This document shows, one piece after another, positions 1 to 8,609 of a stretch of 64,000 bases of DNA (position 1 is the first letter of the stretch; each line of letters starts with the position of its first letter). The position numbers and the translations under genes were made by a program. The notes below the pieces were generated by a model. The model saw only the letters and a program-made list of their open reading frames with translations, was not told the DNA's origin and made no database searches. This stretch comes from Pedobacter sp. Leaf194. GTDB taxonomy: Bacteria > Bacteroidota > Bacteroidia > Sphingobacteriales > Sphingobacteriaceae. The stretch is from positions 248,001 to 312,000 of the forward strand of contig NZ_LMPU01000010.1 of the NCBI RefSeq assembly GCF_001423945.1, written 5' to 3'.

Positions 1-73
1 GCTCGATTGCAACTTCATTTACACCAGAACGAGAAACAAATTTAATCAGTTCCTGTATTTGTTTGATATCCAT
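1..73 (-). CDS. accB: Biotin carboxyl carrier protein of acetyl-CoA carboxylase, N-terminal fragment (cut by window edge)
   Basis: Only the first 24 codons are inside the window. They read MDIKQIQELIKFVSRSG and continue VNEVAIE, the usual AccB N-terminus (family knowledge). The full protein would carry biotin on a lysine near its C-terminus and deliver carboxyl groups for malonyl-CoA synthesis. It lies directly downstream of fabH on the same strand, 145 bp away, as expected for the plsX-fabH-accB-accC order common in Bacteroidota. The biotinyl domain is outside the window, so the call rests on the N-terminus and the neighbours. Confidence 0.8.
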   Translation of the reverse strand, partial: MDIKQIQELIKFVSRSGVNEVAIE

Positions 74-218
74 TTTTTAGGCTAGTTATTGTAAAAAATA
101 GTGTTTATTGAATTAACTAAGTTATACTTTTTTTGTTTTAAATTTTAGTTGGTTAGCTGTTTGAGTGTTCTTATTTAGCAAGCCCCTTATTAATATGACG
201 CTGCCTGAAAAAAACCGA

Positions 219-1214
219 CTAACTGTTGTATGCCCACTTAAGGTAGATAGAACCCCAGGTAAAACCGCCACCAAAAGCAGCCAATACGATGTTATCGCCT
301 TTCTTTAACCTGCTTTCCCATTCCCATAAACATAATGGAATTGTTCCGTTTGTGGTATTGCCGTAGCGTTCTATATTAATCATTACCTTATCGGTTGTTA
401 CACCCATTCGGTTTGCGGTTGCATCTATAATACGTTTGTTTGCCTGATGAGGCACTAACCATGCAACATCGTCAGCCGTAAGGCTGTTGCGTTCCATAAT
501 TTCTGCAGCAACATCTGCCATGTTTGTAACGGCAAACTTAAACACTGTTGGCCCTTCCTGATGCGCATAATGCTCTCTTGCATCAATTGTTTCGTGGGTT
601 GCCGGCTTAACTGAACCGCCCGCCTTCATACCTAAGAAATCTCTTCCTGCACCATCAGTTCTTAAAATCGAATCCTGAATGCCGAGGCCTTCTTCATTTG
701 GCTCGAGCAATGCACAACCACAGCCATCACCAAAAATAATGCAGGTTGTACGGTCTTCGTAATTAATTATCGACGACATTTTATCGCCGCCAACAACCAA
801 TACCTTCTTATGTCTTCCTGATTCTATAAAAGAGGCGCCTGTAGAAAGGCCAAAAATAAAGCCAGAACAGGCCGCTTGTAGATCGTAACCCCAGGCATTC
901 GAAGCACCAATTTTATCCGCTAAAACGTTAGCCGTAGCAGGAAAAGTAAAATCAGGAGTAGTGGTGCAAAAAATAATTAATTCAATTTCCTTTGCATCAA
1001 TACCTCTCTTTTTTAGCAAACCATTTACAGCATGAACGGCCATATCTGATGTTCCCAGCCCTTCTCCTTTTAAAATTCTGCGCTCTTTAATCCCAGTTCT
1101 GCTGGTAATCCATTCATCCGAAGTATCAACCATGGTTTCTAACTCTGCGTTTGTAAGCACATAGTCGGGGACGTAACCATTTACTGCTGTAATAGCAGCG
1201 TGAATTTTACTCAT
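219..1214 (-). CDS. fabH: 3-oxoacyl-ACP synthase III (FabH)
   Basis: 331 residues, full length for KAS III. This cytosolic enzyme condenses acetyl-CoA (or another short acyl-CoA) with malonyl-ACP to start fatty acid synthesis. The thiolase-fold catalytic triad is visible: Cys116 in the context AACSGF, His256 in VPHQAN, and Asn286 in RYGNTT. The N-terminal segment [11 protein letters not shown] is also typical. The gene begins 18 bp after plsX and precedes accB, so co-transcription is likely. A second, more divergent KAS III is encoded at 8610-9656. This copy is the housekeeping one, judged by its operon. Confidence 0.96.
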   Translation of the reverse strand: MSKIHAAITAVNGYVPDYVLTNAELETMVDTSDEWITSRTGIKERRILKGEGLGTSDMAVHAVNGLLKKRGIDAKEIELIIFCTTTPDFTFPATANVLADKIGASNAWGYDLQAACSGFIFGLSTGASFIESGRHKKVLVVGGDKMSSIINYEDRTTCIIFGDGCGCALLEPNEEGLGIQDSILRTDGAGRDFLGMKAGGSVKPATHETIDAREHYAHQEGPTVFKFAVTNMADVAAEIMERNSLTADDVAWLVPHQANKRIIDATANRMGVTTDKVMINIERYGNTTNGTIPLCLWEWESRLKKGDNIVLAAFGGGFTWGSIYLKWAYNS

Positions 1215-1232
1215 TTTAAAAATTTTAATGAA

Positions 1233-2171
1233 TTATTTAAATGCCACTCTAATTTTTTCTACTAATCCGGTTGTTATCATCTCACGCGATTGCAGAACCA
1301 TGTTTTTCACCGCCAGCGGACTTGAAATTCCGTGCCCGATTACAACCGGAGCATTAACGCCCAAAACGGGGCTGCCTCCGTATTGCTCGTAATTGAAACG
1401 ATCGAAAAACTCATCTTTCATGCCTTTTTTTACGGTAAGCACATAAAATGATTCTGCTAATTTTAGCACTACATTCCCTGTAAAACCGTCGCAAACAATA
1501 ACATCCGCTTTATCATTAAACAAATCCCTTCCCTCTACATTACCAACAAAATTGAATAAATTCGTGTCTTTCATTAAAGGGAAAGTGGCCATGCTGAGCA
1601 TGTTGCCTTTTTCATCTTCTTCGCCTATATTTAATAACGCAACTTTAGGGGAATTTATTTGCCATAAATTTTCTGCATATAAACTTCCTAACACACCGAA
1701 CTGCAATAAAATATCTGGCTTGCAATCTGCATTAGCGCCAACATCAAGCAATAAGCCTGTGCCACCTTTTATTTTCGGAAGAATTGTACATAAACATGGG
1801 CGGATAATGCCCGGAATTGTTTTAACGCTAAAAACTGCGCCAACAAGCATAGCGCCAGAATTGCCTGCACTTGCAAACGAATCGATTTTGCCTTCCTTTA
1901 AAAGGTTAAAGCCAACAGCTATGCTCGATTTAGGTTTCTGAACAATTGCTTTTGTGGGGTGTTCGCCCATACCAATTACTTCATCAGTATGAACGTATTC
2001 AAAATGATCCGGATTAAATCCTTCTTCTGCGAGAATTGGTTTAATCTGTTCGGTATCGCCGATAAGAACGAGGTGTTCTCCAGCGTTTAGCGATTGATGA
2101 GCTGCTATTGCTCCTAAAACAATTGCTTTAGGAGCATAGTCTCCGCCCATTATGTCGAGGCCTATTTTCAT
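1233..2171 (-). CDS. plsX: Phosphate acyltransferase PlsX
   Basis: 312 residues. PlsX converts acyl-ACP and phosphate to acyl-phosphate, the acyl donor used by PlsY in phospholipid synthesis. It acts as a soluble, membrane-associated enzyme. The N-terminal DIMGGDYAPKAIVLGA motif, the SAGNSGAMLVGA segment and CDGFTGNVVLK near the C-terminus are hallmarks of the family. The ATG start is supported by the MKIGLDIMGGD opening. It lies between rpmF (100 bp upstream) and fabH (18 bp downstream) on the same strand, the standard lipid-synthesis cluster. Confidence 0.96.
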   Translation of the reverse strand: MKIGLDIMGGDYAPKAIVLGAIAAHQSLNAGEHLVLIGDTEQIKPILAEEGFNPDHFEYVHTDEVIGMGEHPTKAIVQKPKSSIAVGFNLLKEGKIDSFASAGNSGAMLVGAVFSVKTIPGIIRPCLCTILPKIKGGTGLLLDVGANADCKPDILLQFGVLGSLYAENLWQINSPKVALLNIGEEDEKGNMLSMATFPLMKDTNLFNFVGNVEGRDLFNDKADVIVCDGFTGNVVLKLAESFYVLTVKKGMKDEFFDRFNYEQYGGSPVLGVNAPVVIGHGISSPLAVKNMVLQSREMITTGLVEKIRVAFK

Positions 2172-2271
2172 AGAAAAAATCTGTCTGTGTTAGTTTAGGT
2201 TAATCCTAAAAATTTCAGTTGACTAAGGTATGACTAAAGCCGCTGAAAACACAAACAATTTTTTAAGAAAA

Positions 2272-2463
2272 TTACCCGATTTGAGTATTTTCGATAACCA
2301 ATTTACCGTTATAGTATAGGTTACCATCAACGTTGTAAGCACGGTGAGGTACGTGGATAGCACCTGTTGCTGAGCATGTTGCTAAAGAAGGAGTCACTGC
2401 TTTATAGTGGGTTCTTCTTTTATTCTTTCTCTGTTTCGAGATTTTCCGTTTTGGATGTGCCAT
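2272..2463 (-). CDS. rpmF: 50S ribosomal protein L32
   Basis: 63 residues, beginning MAHPKRKISKQRKNKRRTHY, the usual basic L32 N-terminus with the segment found in almost all bacterial L32 proteins. The zinc-binding cysteines of some L32 paralogs are absent: there is a single Cys in LATCSATG, so this is a C-minus type. It follows the DUF177 gene by 15 bp, a pairing conserved across bacteria, and leads into plsX. The small subunit count and position make this a confident call. Confidence 0.96.
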   Translation of the reverse strand: MAHPKRKISKQRKNKRRTHYKAVTPSLATCSATGAIHVPHRAYNVDGNLYYNGKLVIENTQIG

Positions 2464-2478
2464 TGGTGTATAATCTAA

Positions 2479-3009
2479 TTATTTTTTTAACTTATTAAGT
2501 GCTTCCCAACGCGGGTCGCTCGATTGTTCATTTTCTTCAGCCTGTTTATCGATAGAAAGTTGTTCTAATCTATCAATCATTTCCTGATCGCACTCCTTAC
2601 CAGCTTGCTCACAGTTTTTAATATAAGGCACCGCTACGTTAATCATTTCGTATAAAGGCCCCGAAATATCAATTGACGTTTCCTTTCTGCTAAGTGAGAT
2701 AATCTCGTCATCATCACTCTCCAGATTGTCGCCCTCAAATTTTACAATCTGCCTTTCGTACAAATTAACCGGCAATGGAAATTCAGATAAGCATTTATCG
2801 CAATCTAAACTTACCGTACCAATAACTTTGAATTTTAATAGCAACATGGTTTCTTGTTTCTCAAGTTCCAGGTTTACTTTTAAATTTCCACTTTTAATTA
2901 ACGAGTACTCGAAGGCGTTAAAAAAGGTGTCATCAAGCTCATATTCAAACTGATGGCTTCCCAATTTTAATCCGGTAAACGGTACAGAAAATTGTTTTAG
3001 CGGGTTCAA
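2479..3009 (-). CDS. DUF177 family protein (YceD-like)
   Basis: 176 residues. DUF177/YceD proteins are encoded immediately upstream of rpmF in most bacteria, and some are linked to 23S rRNA accumulation (family knowledge). The zinc-knuckle-like pair CDKCLSEF near residue 95 and a further Cys pair in NCEQAGKECDQE near residue 140 are visible. The C-terminus is acidic and charged, with SSDPRWEALNKLKK, a common end for Bacteroidota members. It is the first gene of the minus-strand operon that runs through L32, PlsX, FabH and AccB. Confidence 0.9.
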   Translation of the reverse strand: MNPLKQFSVPFTGLKLGSHQFEYELDDTFFNAFEYSLIKSGNLKVNLELEKQETMLLLKFKVIGTVSLDCDKCLSEFPLPVNLYERQIVKFEGDNLESDDDEIISLSRKETSIDISGPLYEMINVAVPYIKNCEQAGKECDQEMIDRLEQLSIDKQAEENEQSSDPRWEALNKLKK

Positions 3010-3280
3010 AGTACTGTAAAATTTTAGCCTGCAAATGTAGGGATAAAATACTTAGATTAAAAATGTTTTTTTAAAAATTGTTGCCATTCTTAAAGCGAAA
3101 TTTCAAAATCCCGGCCTGAAATATTATTTTTTTGAAAATCAGTGTCATTGCTAATCGGTCAGGAAACTCCCGCTTTCTGTTCAATCTTTTTTTTTACCTG
3201 TAAGCAGTACTATTAAAAAAAAAGTATTTTCACGGCAATCGGGTTTAATTAACAACGGCCTTTGCTAAAAAACCAAGCGC
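3010..3280. other. Intergenic gap with one dispersed repeat copy
   Basis: This gap is the shared upstream/downstream space between the DUF177 gene and the sulfurtransferase gene. Apart from the repeat at 3168-3244 I see only AT-rich sequence and no ORF with a recognisable product. Confidence 0.5.
3168..3244. repeat. Dispersed REP-like element, copy 1
   Basis: The element is bounded by TCCCGCTTT on the left and GCAATCGGGT on the right, so its ends form a short imperfect inverted repeat (CCCG/CGGG). The reverse complement of the element at 43390-43456 has the same two ends in the same order, with a different interior. Two copies in opposite orientations in unrelated intergenic spaces indicate a dispersed repeat. 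Interior homopolymer runs (T9 and A9) look variable. Confidence 0.5.
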
Positions 3281-4123
3281 TTAATTTTTAGCCAAAACCA
3301 TTTCTTTGTTGTTCCTGCTCCATTCGCTCCATGAACCAACATACAGCTTTGGGATGGGCAAACCTGCATAATTCATCGCTAAAAGCGTATGGCAGGCAGT
3401 AATGCCAGAGCCACAGTGAACAATTACTTGTCCAGGCTCAACACCCTCCAAAACTTTTAAATATTTGGCTTCTAAAACCTCAGGACTTAAAAAACGCCCT
3501 TCTGCATCTAAATTTTCGGTAAAAGGAATATTCGTTGCGCCCGGAATGTGGCCGGCTATTAAATCAATCGGTTCTGTTAATCCGGCGTAACGGTTTGCAT
3601 CGCGGACATCAATAACCTTGTAGCCATCGGTTTTAGCTGCTTTTTCAACTTCGCTGATATCAGATAACGGTAAGGTCCAGTTTTGCACATCGTATTTTTC
3701 GACTGCTCTAGGGATTTCAACCTTATCAGTTACCGGGAAACCAGCTTTCACAGCGGCCTGGTAGCCACCATTAATCACCTGAACTTTTTCGTGCCCGATT
3801 GCGCTTAGCATCCACCATAATCTGGCGGCAGCGTTACCGCCATTTTTATCGTCGTAAACAATAACATGGGTATTTTTTGTAATGCCAAGTTTTTGTAAAA
3901 CATTGGCAAATTGGTAAGAACCAGGCAATGGGTGGCGACCGCCCAAAGCAAAATCGCCAACATTAGCTAAATCTTCATTCACATCAGCGAATAATGCGCC
4001 AGCTAAATGCTCAGTTTCGTAACGCGTTTTAGAGCCGGCACTCGCATCAATAATTACAATTTCATCATCCTGGTTTAACCAGGTTAAATCTTCTGGCTGT
4101 ATAATTGGAGAAAGTTTTGACAT
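3281..4123 (-). CDS. Two-domain sulfurtransferase (rhodanese / 3-mercaptopyruvate sulfurtransferase type)
   Basis: 280 residues, two rhodanese domains of about 140 residues each. The C-terminal domain carries the catalytic Cys237 in the loop CGSGITA. The CGSG(I/V)T form is typical of 3-mercaptopyruvate sulfurtransferases, while thiosulfate-specific enzymes usually have basic residues in the loop. The N-terminal domain is the inactive copy. The conserved FDxR-like IDVRDANRY segment at about 171-179 is present. The gene follows the MFS transporter with a 4-bp gap, so the two are probably co-transcribed. Substrate assignment is inference. Confidence 0.88.
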   Translation of the reverse strand: MSKLSPIIQPEDLTWLNQDDEIVIIDASAGSKTRYETEHLAGALFADVNEDLANVGDFALGGRHPLPGSYQFANVLQKLGITKNTHVIVYDDKNGGNAAARLWWMLSAIGHEKVQVINGGYQAAVKAGFPVTDKVEIPRAVEKYDVQNWTLPLSDISEVEKAAKTDGYKVIDVRDANRYAGLTEPIDLIAGHIPGATNIPFTENLDAEGRFLSPEVLEAKYLKVLEGVEPGQVIVHCGSGITACHTLLAMNYAGLPIPKLYVGSWSEWSRNNKEMVLAKN

Positions 4124-4127
4124 AAAG

Positions 4128-5306
4128 TTATTTTTTTGGCTTCGTTAATGCTATTAAGCCCAACACAGGCCCAATGGCTAACAACATATAAAGATAGTGT
4201 GAATTGATTTCTTTCGCGAACAAATTGATCATTTGAATACTGATGATTGTAATTGCAAACCCAATGCAATTAACCAGCGTTAAAGATGTTCCTCTTAATT
4301 TTTCCGGCGCATGCTTGGCCACAAGCGAAGAAAATAATGGCGAATCGGCGGTGCCGGATAAACCCCAGGTAAACAAAAAAGTCAGGAATAAATACATGGA
4401 GCTGCTAAAGAGAAATAAAGGAGAAAGTAAACAACATAAACCTGAAAGGGCGAGTGCAATTGTGGCGATTCTTTTTGCTCCAAATCTTTGCGAAAGTAAT
4501 CCGCCGACCATACAGGAAATGCCTCCTGATGCGATTATCAAAAAAGAAAACAGCGATACGTTAATTGTTGCCGCCGGGTGCGTGCTATTGTAAAGCAGCA
4601 ACATACCTGGCAAAAACGCCCAGAAAGTGTACAGCTCCCACATGTGGCCGAAATAGCCAAACGCTGCCGCTCTAAAACTCGCGTTTTTGAAACCACTTAA
4701 CGATGCTACTAAATTAAATTGCTGTGCCGCTACTCGAAACGGGCCATCTGGAACGAGCATAAATATTAAAAATGCACCCAAAACTGCTAATGCGGACGTG
4801 GCATAAATAACGTACTCCCAGGCAAAACTGCCCGTAAAATTTTTTAGCAAATGTGGAAATGCAGTACCAAAAACCAGGGCGCCAACTAAAAAACCCAGAG
4901 ATTTGCCTAAGCCATCCTTAAAGTAATCTGAAGCGATTTTCATACCCACCGGATAAATTCCGGCCAGCATAAATCCGGTTAAGAAGCGAAAAAGCAGCAA
5001 GACATTAACTTCTTTCACATCAAGGCAAATGCCTAGGTTAAATAGCGCCGCAGCAATACCGCAAACGAAAAAAACTTTCGAAGGCGAAAAAATATCGGAT
5101 AGCGCAAAAAATGCAAAAACCAGCGTTCCGCCAATAAAACCAAGCTGAACCATGCTTGTTAAATTGGCTAAAAGGTTCATTTCTTGAGGAAAATTGCCCG
5201 TAATATCTGCCAGTACCGCATTACCGGCAAACCAAAGTGAGGTGCAGAGAAACTGCGAAATCACGATAATTGGCAAAATGTATCGATTTGTTGTGGCGCT
5301 CATCAT
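4128..5306 (-). CDS. MFS transporter, substrate unknown
   Basis: 392 residues with about 12 hydrophobic segments, the first at residues 10-30 (ILPIIVISQFLCTSLWFAGN). A charged loop with GAKRIATIALALSG lies between the two halves, and AKHAPEKLRGTSLTL near 330 is a common MFS loop. Inner-membrane secondary transporter. Nothing in the sequence identifies the substrate. It is the upstream member of a likely two-gene unit with the sulfurtransferase (4-bp spacing), which might suggest sulfur-compound transport, but that is only inference from position. Confidence 0.85.
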   Translation of the reverse strand: MMSATTNRYILPIIVISQFLCTSLWFAGNAVLADITGNFPQEMNLLANLTSMVQLGFIGGTLVFAFFALSDIFSPSKVFFVCGIAAALFNLGICLDVKEVNVLLLFRFLTGFMLAGIYPVGMKIASDYFKDGLGKSLGFLVGALVFGTAFPHLLKNFTGSFAWEYVIYATSALAVLGAFLIFMLVPDGPFRVAAQQFNLVASLSGFKNASFRAAAFGYFGHMWELYTFWAFLPGMLLLYNSTHPAATINVSLFSFLIIASGGISCMVGGLLSQRFGAKRIATIALALSGLCCLLSPLFLFSSSMYLFLTFLFTWGLSGTADSPLFSSLVAKHAPEKLRGTSLTLVNCIGFAITIISIQMINLFAKEINSHYLYMLLAIGPVLGLIALTKPKK

Positions 5307-5452
5307 TTTTGAGTTGCAAGCACAATTTTAGCCAAATAAACCTGATTGTACGAAAAGCCCCAATTTTTTAATTGGGCTTGCAGGGAAAGCAGGACTTTCG
5401 AAACCGATGAAATGCAACGCTTTGCTTTTCAAAAAAAAGCGATTAGTTAATT

Positions 5453-6532
5453 TTATGAAGCATCATCTTTAATGTCGAACTGTGTTTCGACAATTTTTCC
5501 GCCTGTGCGTAACTGGTTGCTTAACATTTCTTCTTGCTCCCTCCGGTTTTTTACGATATGAATTGCCGAAAATAAGGCTTCTGTAAACGAGGTAGAATCA
5601 GCCAAATCTTTGCCCGCAATATCGTAACCTGTACCATGATCTGGCGAAGTACGAACAAAATTTAAACCGGCCGTATAATTTACTCCGTTATGAAAAGCAA
5701 GTGTTTTAAAAGGAATCAAACCCTGGTCGTGATACATCGCCAAAACGGCATCAAACTGTTTGTAGCTGCCATTGCCGAAAAAGCCATCGGCGGGATAGGG
5801 CCCGAAACAAACAATACCCTTGTCGTAAGCTTCCTGTATGGCCGGCGAAATGATTTCAGCTTCTTCAGTGCCCAACAAACCGTTGTCGCTGGCATGAGGA
5901 TTTAAACCCAAAACCGCAATTTTTGGTTTCTCAATCCAGAAATCTTTCTTTAAGCTTTCGTTTATAAGTTTTATTTTATTGAGGATTTTTTCTTTGGTAA
6001 TTGCTGTTGGAACAGCCGCTACCGGAATATGACCTGTAACCACACCAACACGCAGATTCTCACTAATTAAAAACATCAGCACATCTTTACTTCCGCTTTT
6101 TTCTTGCAAATATTCGGTATGGCCGGGAAATGCAAACGTTTCCGATTGAATGTTGTGCTTATTAATTGGCGCAGTAACCAGGGCGTCGATATCGCCGGCA
6201 ACCAAATCGGCTGTTGCACGTTCTAATGATAAGAGGGCATATTTTCCACCGGTTTCGGTTATTTGGCCAAGCTCAATTTTCACATCTTCCTCCCAGCAAT
6301 TAATCATATTTGCTTTTTTAAGCTGCGCTTGATTGGCATGATTAATAACGTTAAAAGTAAAGTCGCCAAGGTTGTTTGCCTTTCTATGAAAAGACGAAAC
6401 CTTTGTATGACCATAAACAATTGGAGTACAATAATTTAAAATAGCCGGGTTGGATAATGTTTTGATAATTACCTCTAAACCTATGCCGTTCACGTCGCCA
6501 ATACTGATGCCAATTTTAAGTTTATTGCTCAT
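5453..6532 (-). CDS. pdxA: 4-hydroxythreonine-4-phosphate dehydrogenase PdxA
   Basis: 359 residues. PdxA oxidises 4-phosphohydroxy-L-threonine in the DXP-dependent route to pyridoxal phosphate. The three metal-binding histidines line up as His168 (TGH), His213 (LNPHASDNG) and His268 (AMYHDQG). Also visible are the N-terminal GISIGDVNGIG and the FPGHTEYL segment. It is divergent from rsmA, with a 158-bp shared upstream region. A pdxA-ksgA neighbourhood is common in bacteria. The C-terminus has a charged tail after the family core. Confidence 0.95.
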   Translation of the reverse strand: MSNKLKIGISIGDVNGIGLEVIIKTLSNPAILNYCTPIVYGHTKVSSFHRKANNLGDFTFNVINHANQAQLKKANMINCWEEDVKIELGQITETGGKYALLSLERATADLVAGDIDALVTAPINKHNIQSETFAFPGHTEYLQEKSGSKDVLMFLISENLRVGVVTGHIPVAAVPTAITKEKILNKIKLINESLKKDFWIEKPKIAVLGLNPHASDNGLLGTEEAEIISPAIQEAYDKGIVCFGPYPADGFFGNGSYKQFDAVLAMYHDQGLIPFKTLAFHNGVNYTAGLNFVRTSPDHGTGYDIAGKDLADSTSFTEALFSAIHIVKNRREQEEMLSNQLRTGGKIVETQFDIKDDAS

Positions 6533-6615
6533 AATTAATGGAAAATTTTAGCGCAAATTACTGATTTTCGGCTAAAGACATCAAAAAAAATGAAACGGCA
6601 AAGAACACTTAGTTA

Positions 6616-6644
6616 TTCGCAAAGGAATATTAAGCCTATCTTTG
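6616..6644 (+). promoter_or_regulatory. Candidate Bacteroidota promoter for rsmA
   Basis: TATCTTTG at 6637-6644 matches the -7 consensus TAnnTTTG. The upstream element is only TTCG at 6616-6619 (17-nt spacing), a weak -33 box. The rsmA ATG is 46 nt downstream. Confidence 0.5.
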
Positions 6645-6690
6645 CCAACAATTAAATTTTAAAAGGTCTTGAATTTTCAGGATTAAAGGT

Positions 6691-7476
6691 ATGAGTTTAG
6701 TAAAAGCGAAAAAGCATTTAGGTCAGCATTTTTTAACCGATAAAGGAATTGCAAACCGCATTGTAGAAAGTCTGGTTAATACCGAAAAGTATAATCAGGT
6801 TTTAGAGGTGGGCCCCGGCATGGGAATTCTATCTGATTTTTTGCTGCAACGCCAGGATTTACAAACTTATTTAATCGATATTGATACAGAATCTTTTCAT
6901 TTTCTTAATGAAAAGTACCCGCAACTGGGCGACCGACTTATAAATGGCGACTTTTTAAAACTCGATTTTGATTCTATTTTCCCTGGTCAATTTGCCATCA
7001 TCGGCAACTTTCCTTACAATATTTCATCTCAGATTTTATTTAAAATTTTAGATAACCGCCATAAGGTAGTTGAAATGGTTGGGATGTTTCAAAAAGAAGT
7101 TGCACAACGGTGTGCATCTCCGGCAGGCACTAAAGATTACGGAATATTAAGCGTTTTTCTTCAGGCATATTATAAAATTGAATATCTGTTTACGGTTAAA
7201 CCGGGCACTTTTAACCCGCCACCAAAAGTACATTCTGCTGTTATCAGATTAACAAGAAATGAAGTTGAAAATTTAGACTGCGATGAAAAGCTCTTCTGGC
7301 GGGTGGTTAAAGCAGGTTTTAACCAACGTAGAAAAACGTTACGCAATGCCGTTTCGGCCGTGATGCCAAAAGATAAAATGGATGACCATATTTACTTCGA
7401 AAAAAGAGCTGAACAGCTAACAGTTGCCGATTTTGTGGCTTTAACCCAGCATGTTAGTAAATTAATGGAAGCTTAA
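6691..7476 (+). CDS. rsmA: 16S rRNA (adenine1518-N6/adenine1519-N6)-dimethyltransferase
   Basis: 261 residues. It dimethylates two adjacent adenines in the 3'-terminal helix of 16S rRNA during 30S maturation. Visible motifs are KKHLGQHFLTD at the N-terminus, the SAM-binding EVGPGMG at about residue 40, and the NFPYNISSQI catalytic motif (NxPY) at about residue 109. The C-terminal part has FNQRRKTLRNA, typical of RsmA/KsgA. The ATG start at 6691 gives the usual N-terminus. It is a single-gene unit on the plus strand, divergent from pdxA. Confidence 0.96.
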   Translation: MSLVKAKKHLGQHFLTDKGIANRIVESLVNTEKYNQVLEVGPGMGILSDFLLQRQDLQTYLIDIDTESFHFLNEKYPQLGDRLINGDFLKLDFDSIFPGQFAIIGNFPYNISSQILFKILDNRHKVVEMVGMFQKEVAQRCASPAGTKDYGILSVFLQAYYKIEYLFTVKPGTFNPPPKVHSAVIRLTRNEVENLDCDEKLFWRVVKAGFNQRRKTLRNAVSAVMPKDKMDDHIYFEKRAEQLTVADFVALTQHVSKLMEA

Positions 7477-7601
7477 GTTTAAGGTAAATCAAAAGCTCTG
7501 CAATTAAAGTTTGCTAACGAAATTAGGGTAGTATTTCTTGCAAATAAATGATTATTTTCGTTGATTTTCTCCTTTTATTTGCAACATAATTTTTAAAAAC
7601 C

Positions 7602-8198
7602 ATGGTTAATTACAGGGGAATTTTTAGCGGGCAAGGAATGGATTATTTAAGCTACCGTGCTTTAATAGATCGACTTCTTTTAGAAGGAAAGGCCACAGGC
7701 GATGTTACCTACGATTTGCACTACACCAAGATGAATGTGCAAAGGATGAGCCGCGTGGATAAAACGGTTAGCTTAACCGATGAATTACTTTCATCTATTA
7801 ACCAGCTTAAAGAAAATTATAAGTTTTTAGTAATCACTGAAGGTTGGTGTGGAGATGCGGCTCAAATTGTTCCGGTATTTAATAAAATTGCAACGGCTTC
7901 ACTCGGCAAAATTGAGTTAAAATTTGTACTCCGCGATAAAAATTTACCCTTGATTGATGCACACTTAACCAACGGCGGTAGAGCGATTCCAGTGCTTTTG
8001 GTTTTAAATGAAACGGGCGATAAGGTTTTGGCTAGCTGGGCACCCAGGCCACAGGTTTTACAGCAATTGCTGAAAGAGTGGAGAAAGGAAACGAGTGAAA
8101 TGACAATTTTATCAGAAAAGCTTCACAGCTGGTACGCTAAAGATAAAACCCAAACCACGCAGGCAGAACTTAACACTTTATTAAAAAGTTTAGCGTAG
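7602..8198 (+). CDS. Thioredoxin-family protein with a single active-site Cys (WCGDA)
   Basis: 198 residues, cytosolic, without a signal peptide. A thioredoxin-like fold is suggested by a strand followed by EGWCGDAAQIVPVFNKIA around residues 80-97, a cis-proline-type segment RAIPVLLVL near 128, and a C-terminal helix. The active site has Cys83 but the position of the second cysteine of CxxC is Ala, so classical disulfide exchange is unlikely. Proteins of this WCGD type are common in Bacteroidota and Bacillota and have no firmly assigned role. The start could also be Met13, in the same frame. Confidence 0.75.
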   Translation: MVNYRGIFSGQGMDYLSYRALIDRLLLEGKATGDVTYDLHYTKMNVQRMSRVDKTVSLTDELLSSINQLKENYKFLVITEGWCGDAAQIVPVFNKIATASLGKIELKFVLRDKNLPLIDAHLTNGGRAIPVLLVLNETGDKVLASWAPRPQVLQQLLKEWRKETSEMTILSEKLHSWYAKDKTQTTQAELNTLLKSLA

Positions 8199-8200
8199 CA

Positions 8201-8482
8201 TTAATCTACACTTACTGTTAAGCCTTCTTGCTGTAAAATTTTCCGGTAAATTTCCATTTCGGTAAAGGAACCTTCTAAAACCGGGCATTTACCTTCGTTA
8301 TGAACTTTCCAGGCAATTTTCTCTGATTGAGATTCGTTGTAATCTAAATACTTCATCATGCAGTAAATTACATGTTCAAAGGTATTTACATCATCATTCC
8401 ACAAAATAAGGCGATGTACGGTTTTTATAGAAGTTAAAATTTCTTCGAGCGTAAAGGTCTCTTCTTTGGTTTCTGTAGACAT
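8201..8482 (-). CDS. clpS: ATP-dependent Clp protease adaptor ClpS
   Basis: 93 residues. ClpS binds the N-domain of ClpA/ClpC and delivers N-degron substrates. The core LILWNDDVNTFEHVI at about residues 27-41 contains the invariant NDD-(x)-TF substrate-pocket region. HNEGKCPVLEGS near 65 matches the conserved HxxG(K/R) segment. The acidic, flexible N-terminal tail (residues 1-20) is normal. It converges on the thioredoxin-like gene with only 2 bp between the stop codons. Confidence 0.93.
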   Translation of the reverse strand: MSTETKEETFTLEEILTSIKTVHRLILWNDDVNTFEHVIYCMMKYLDYNESQSEKIAWKVHNEGKCPVLEGSFTEMEIYRKILQQEGLTVSVD

Positions 8483-8609
8483 GGCGCAAAAATAAACATT
8501 AGTATCAAGTATTTGGTATCAACCATCAAGATTTTGTTGTTTTACGATTAATAATGGCTTAGGCAATAAATGATTAACTTTACTTAACCAAATCATAATA
8601 TAAACAAGT

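Noticed and set aside
1552..1941. A 129-codon plus-strand frame opposite plsX
   Set aside because: It is the antisense of a highly conserved gene and lacks any family motif.
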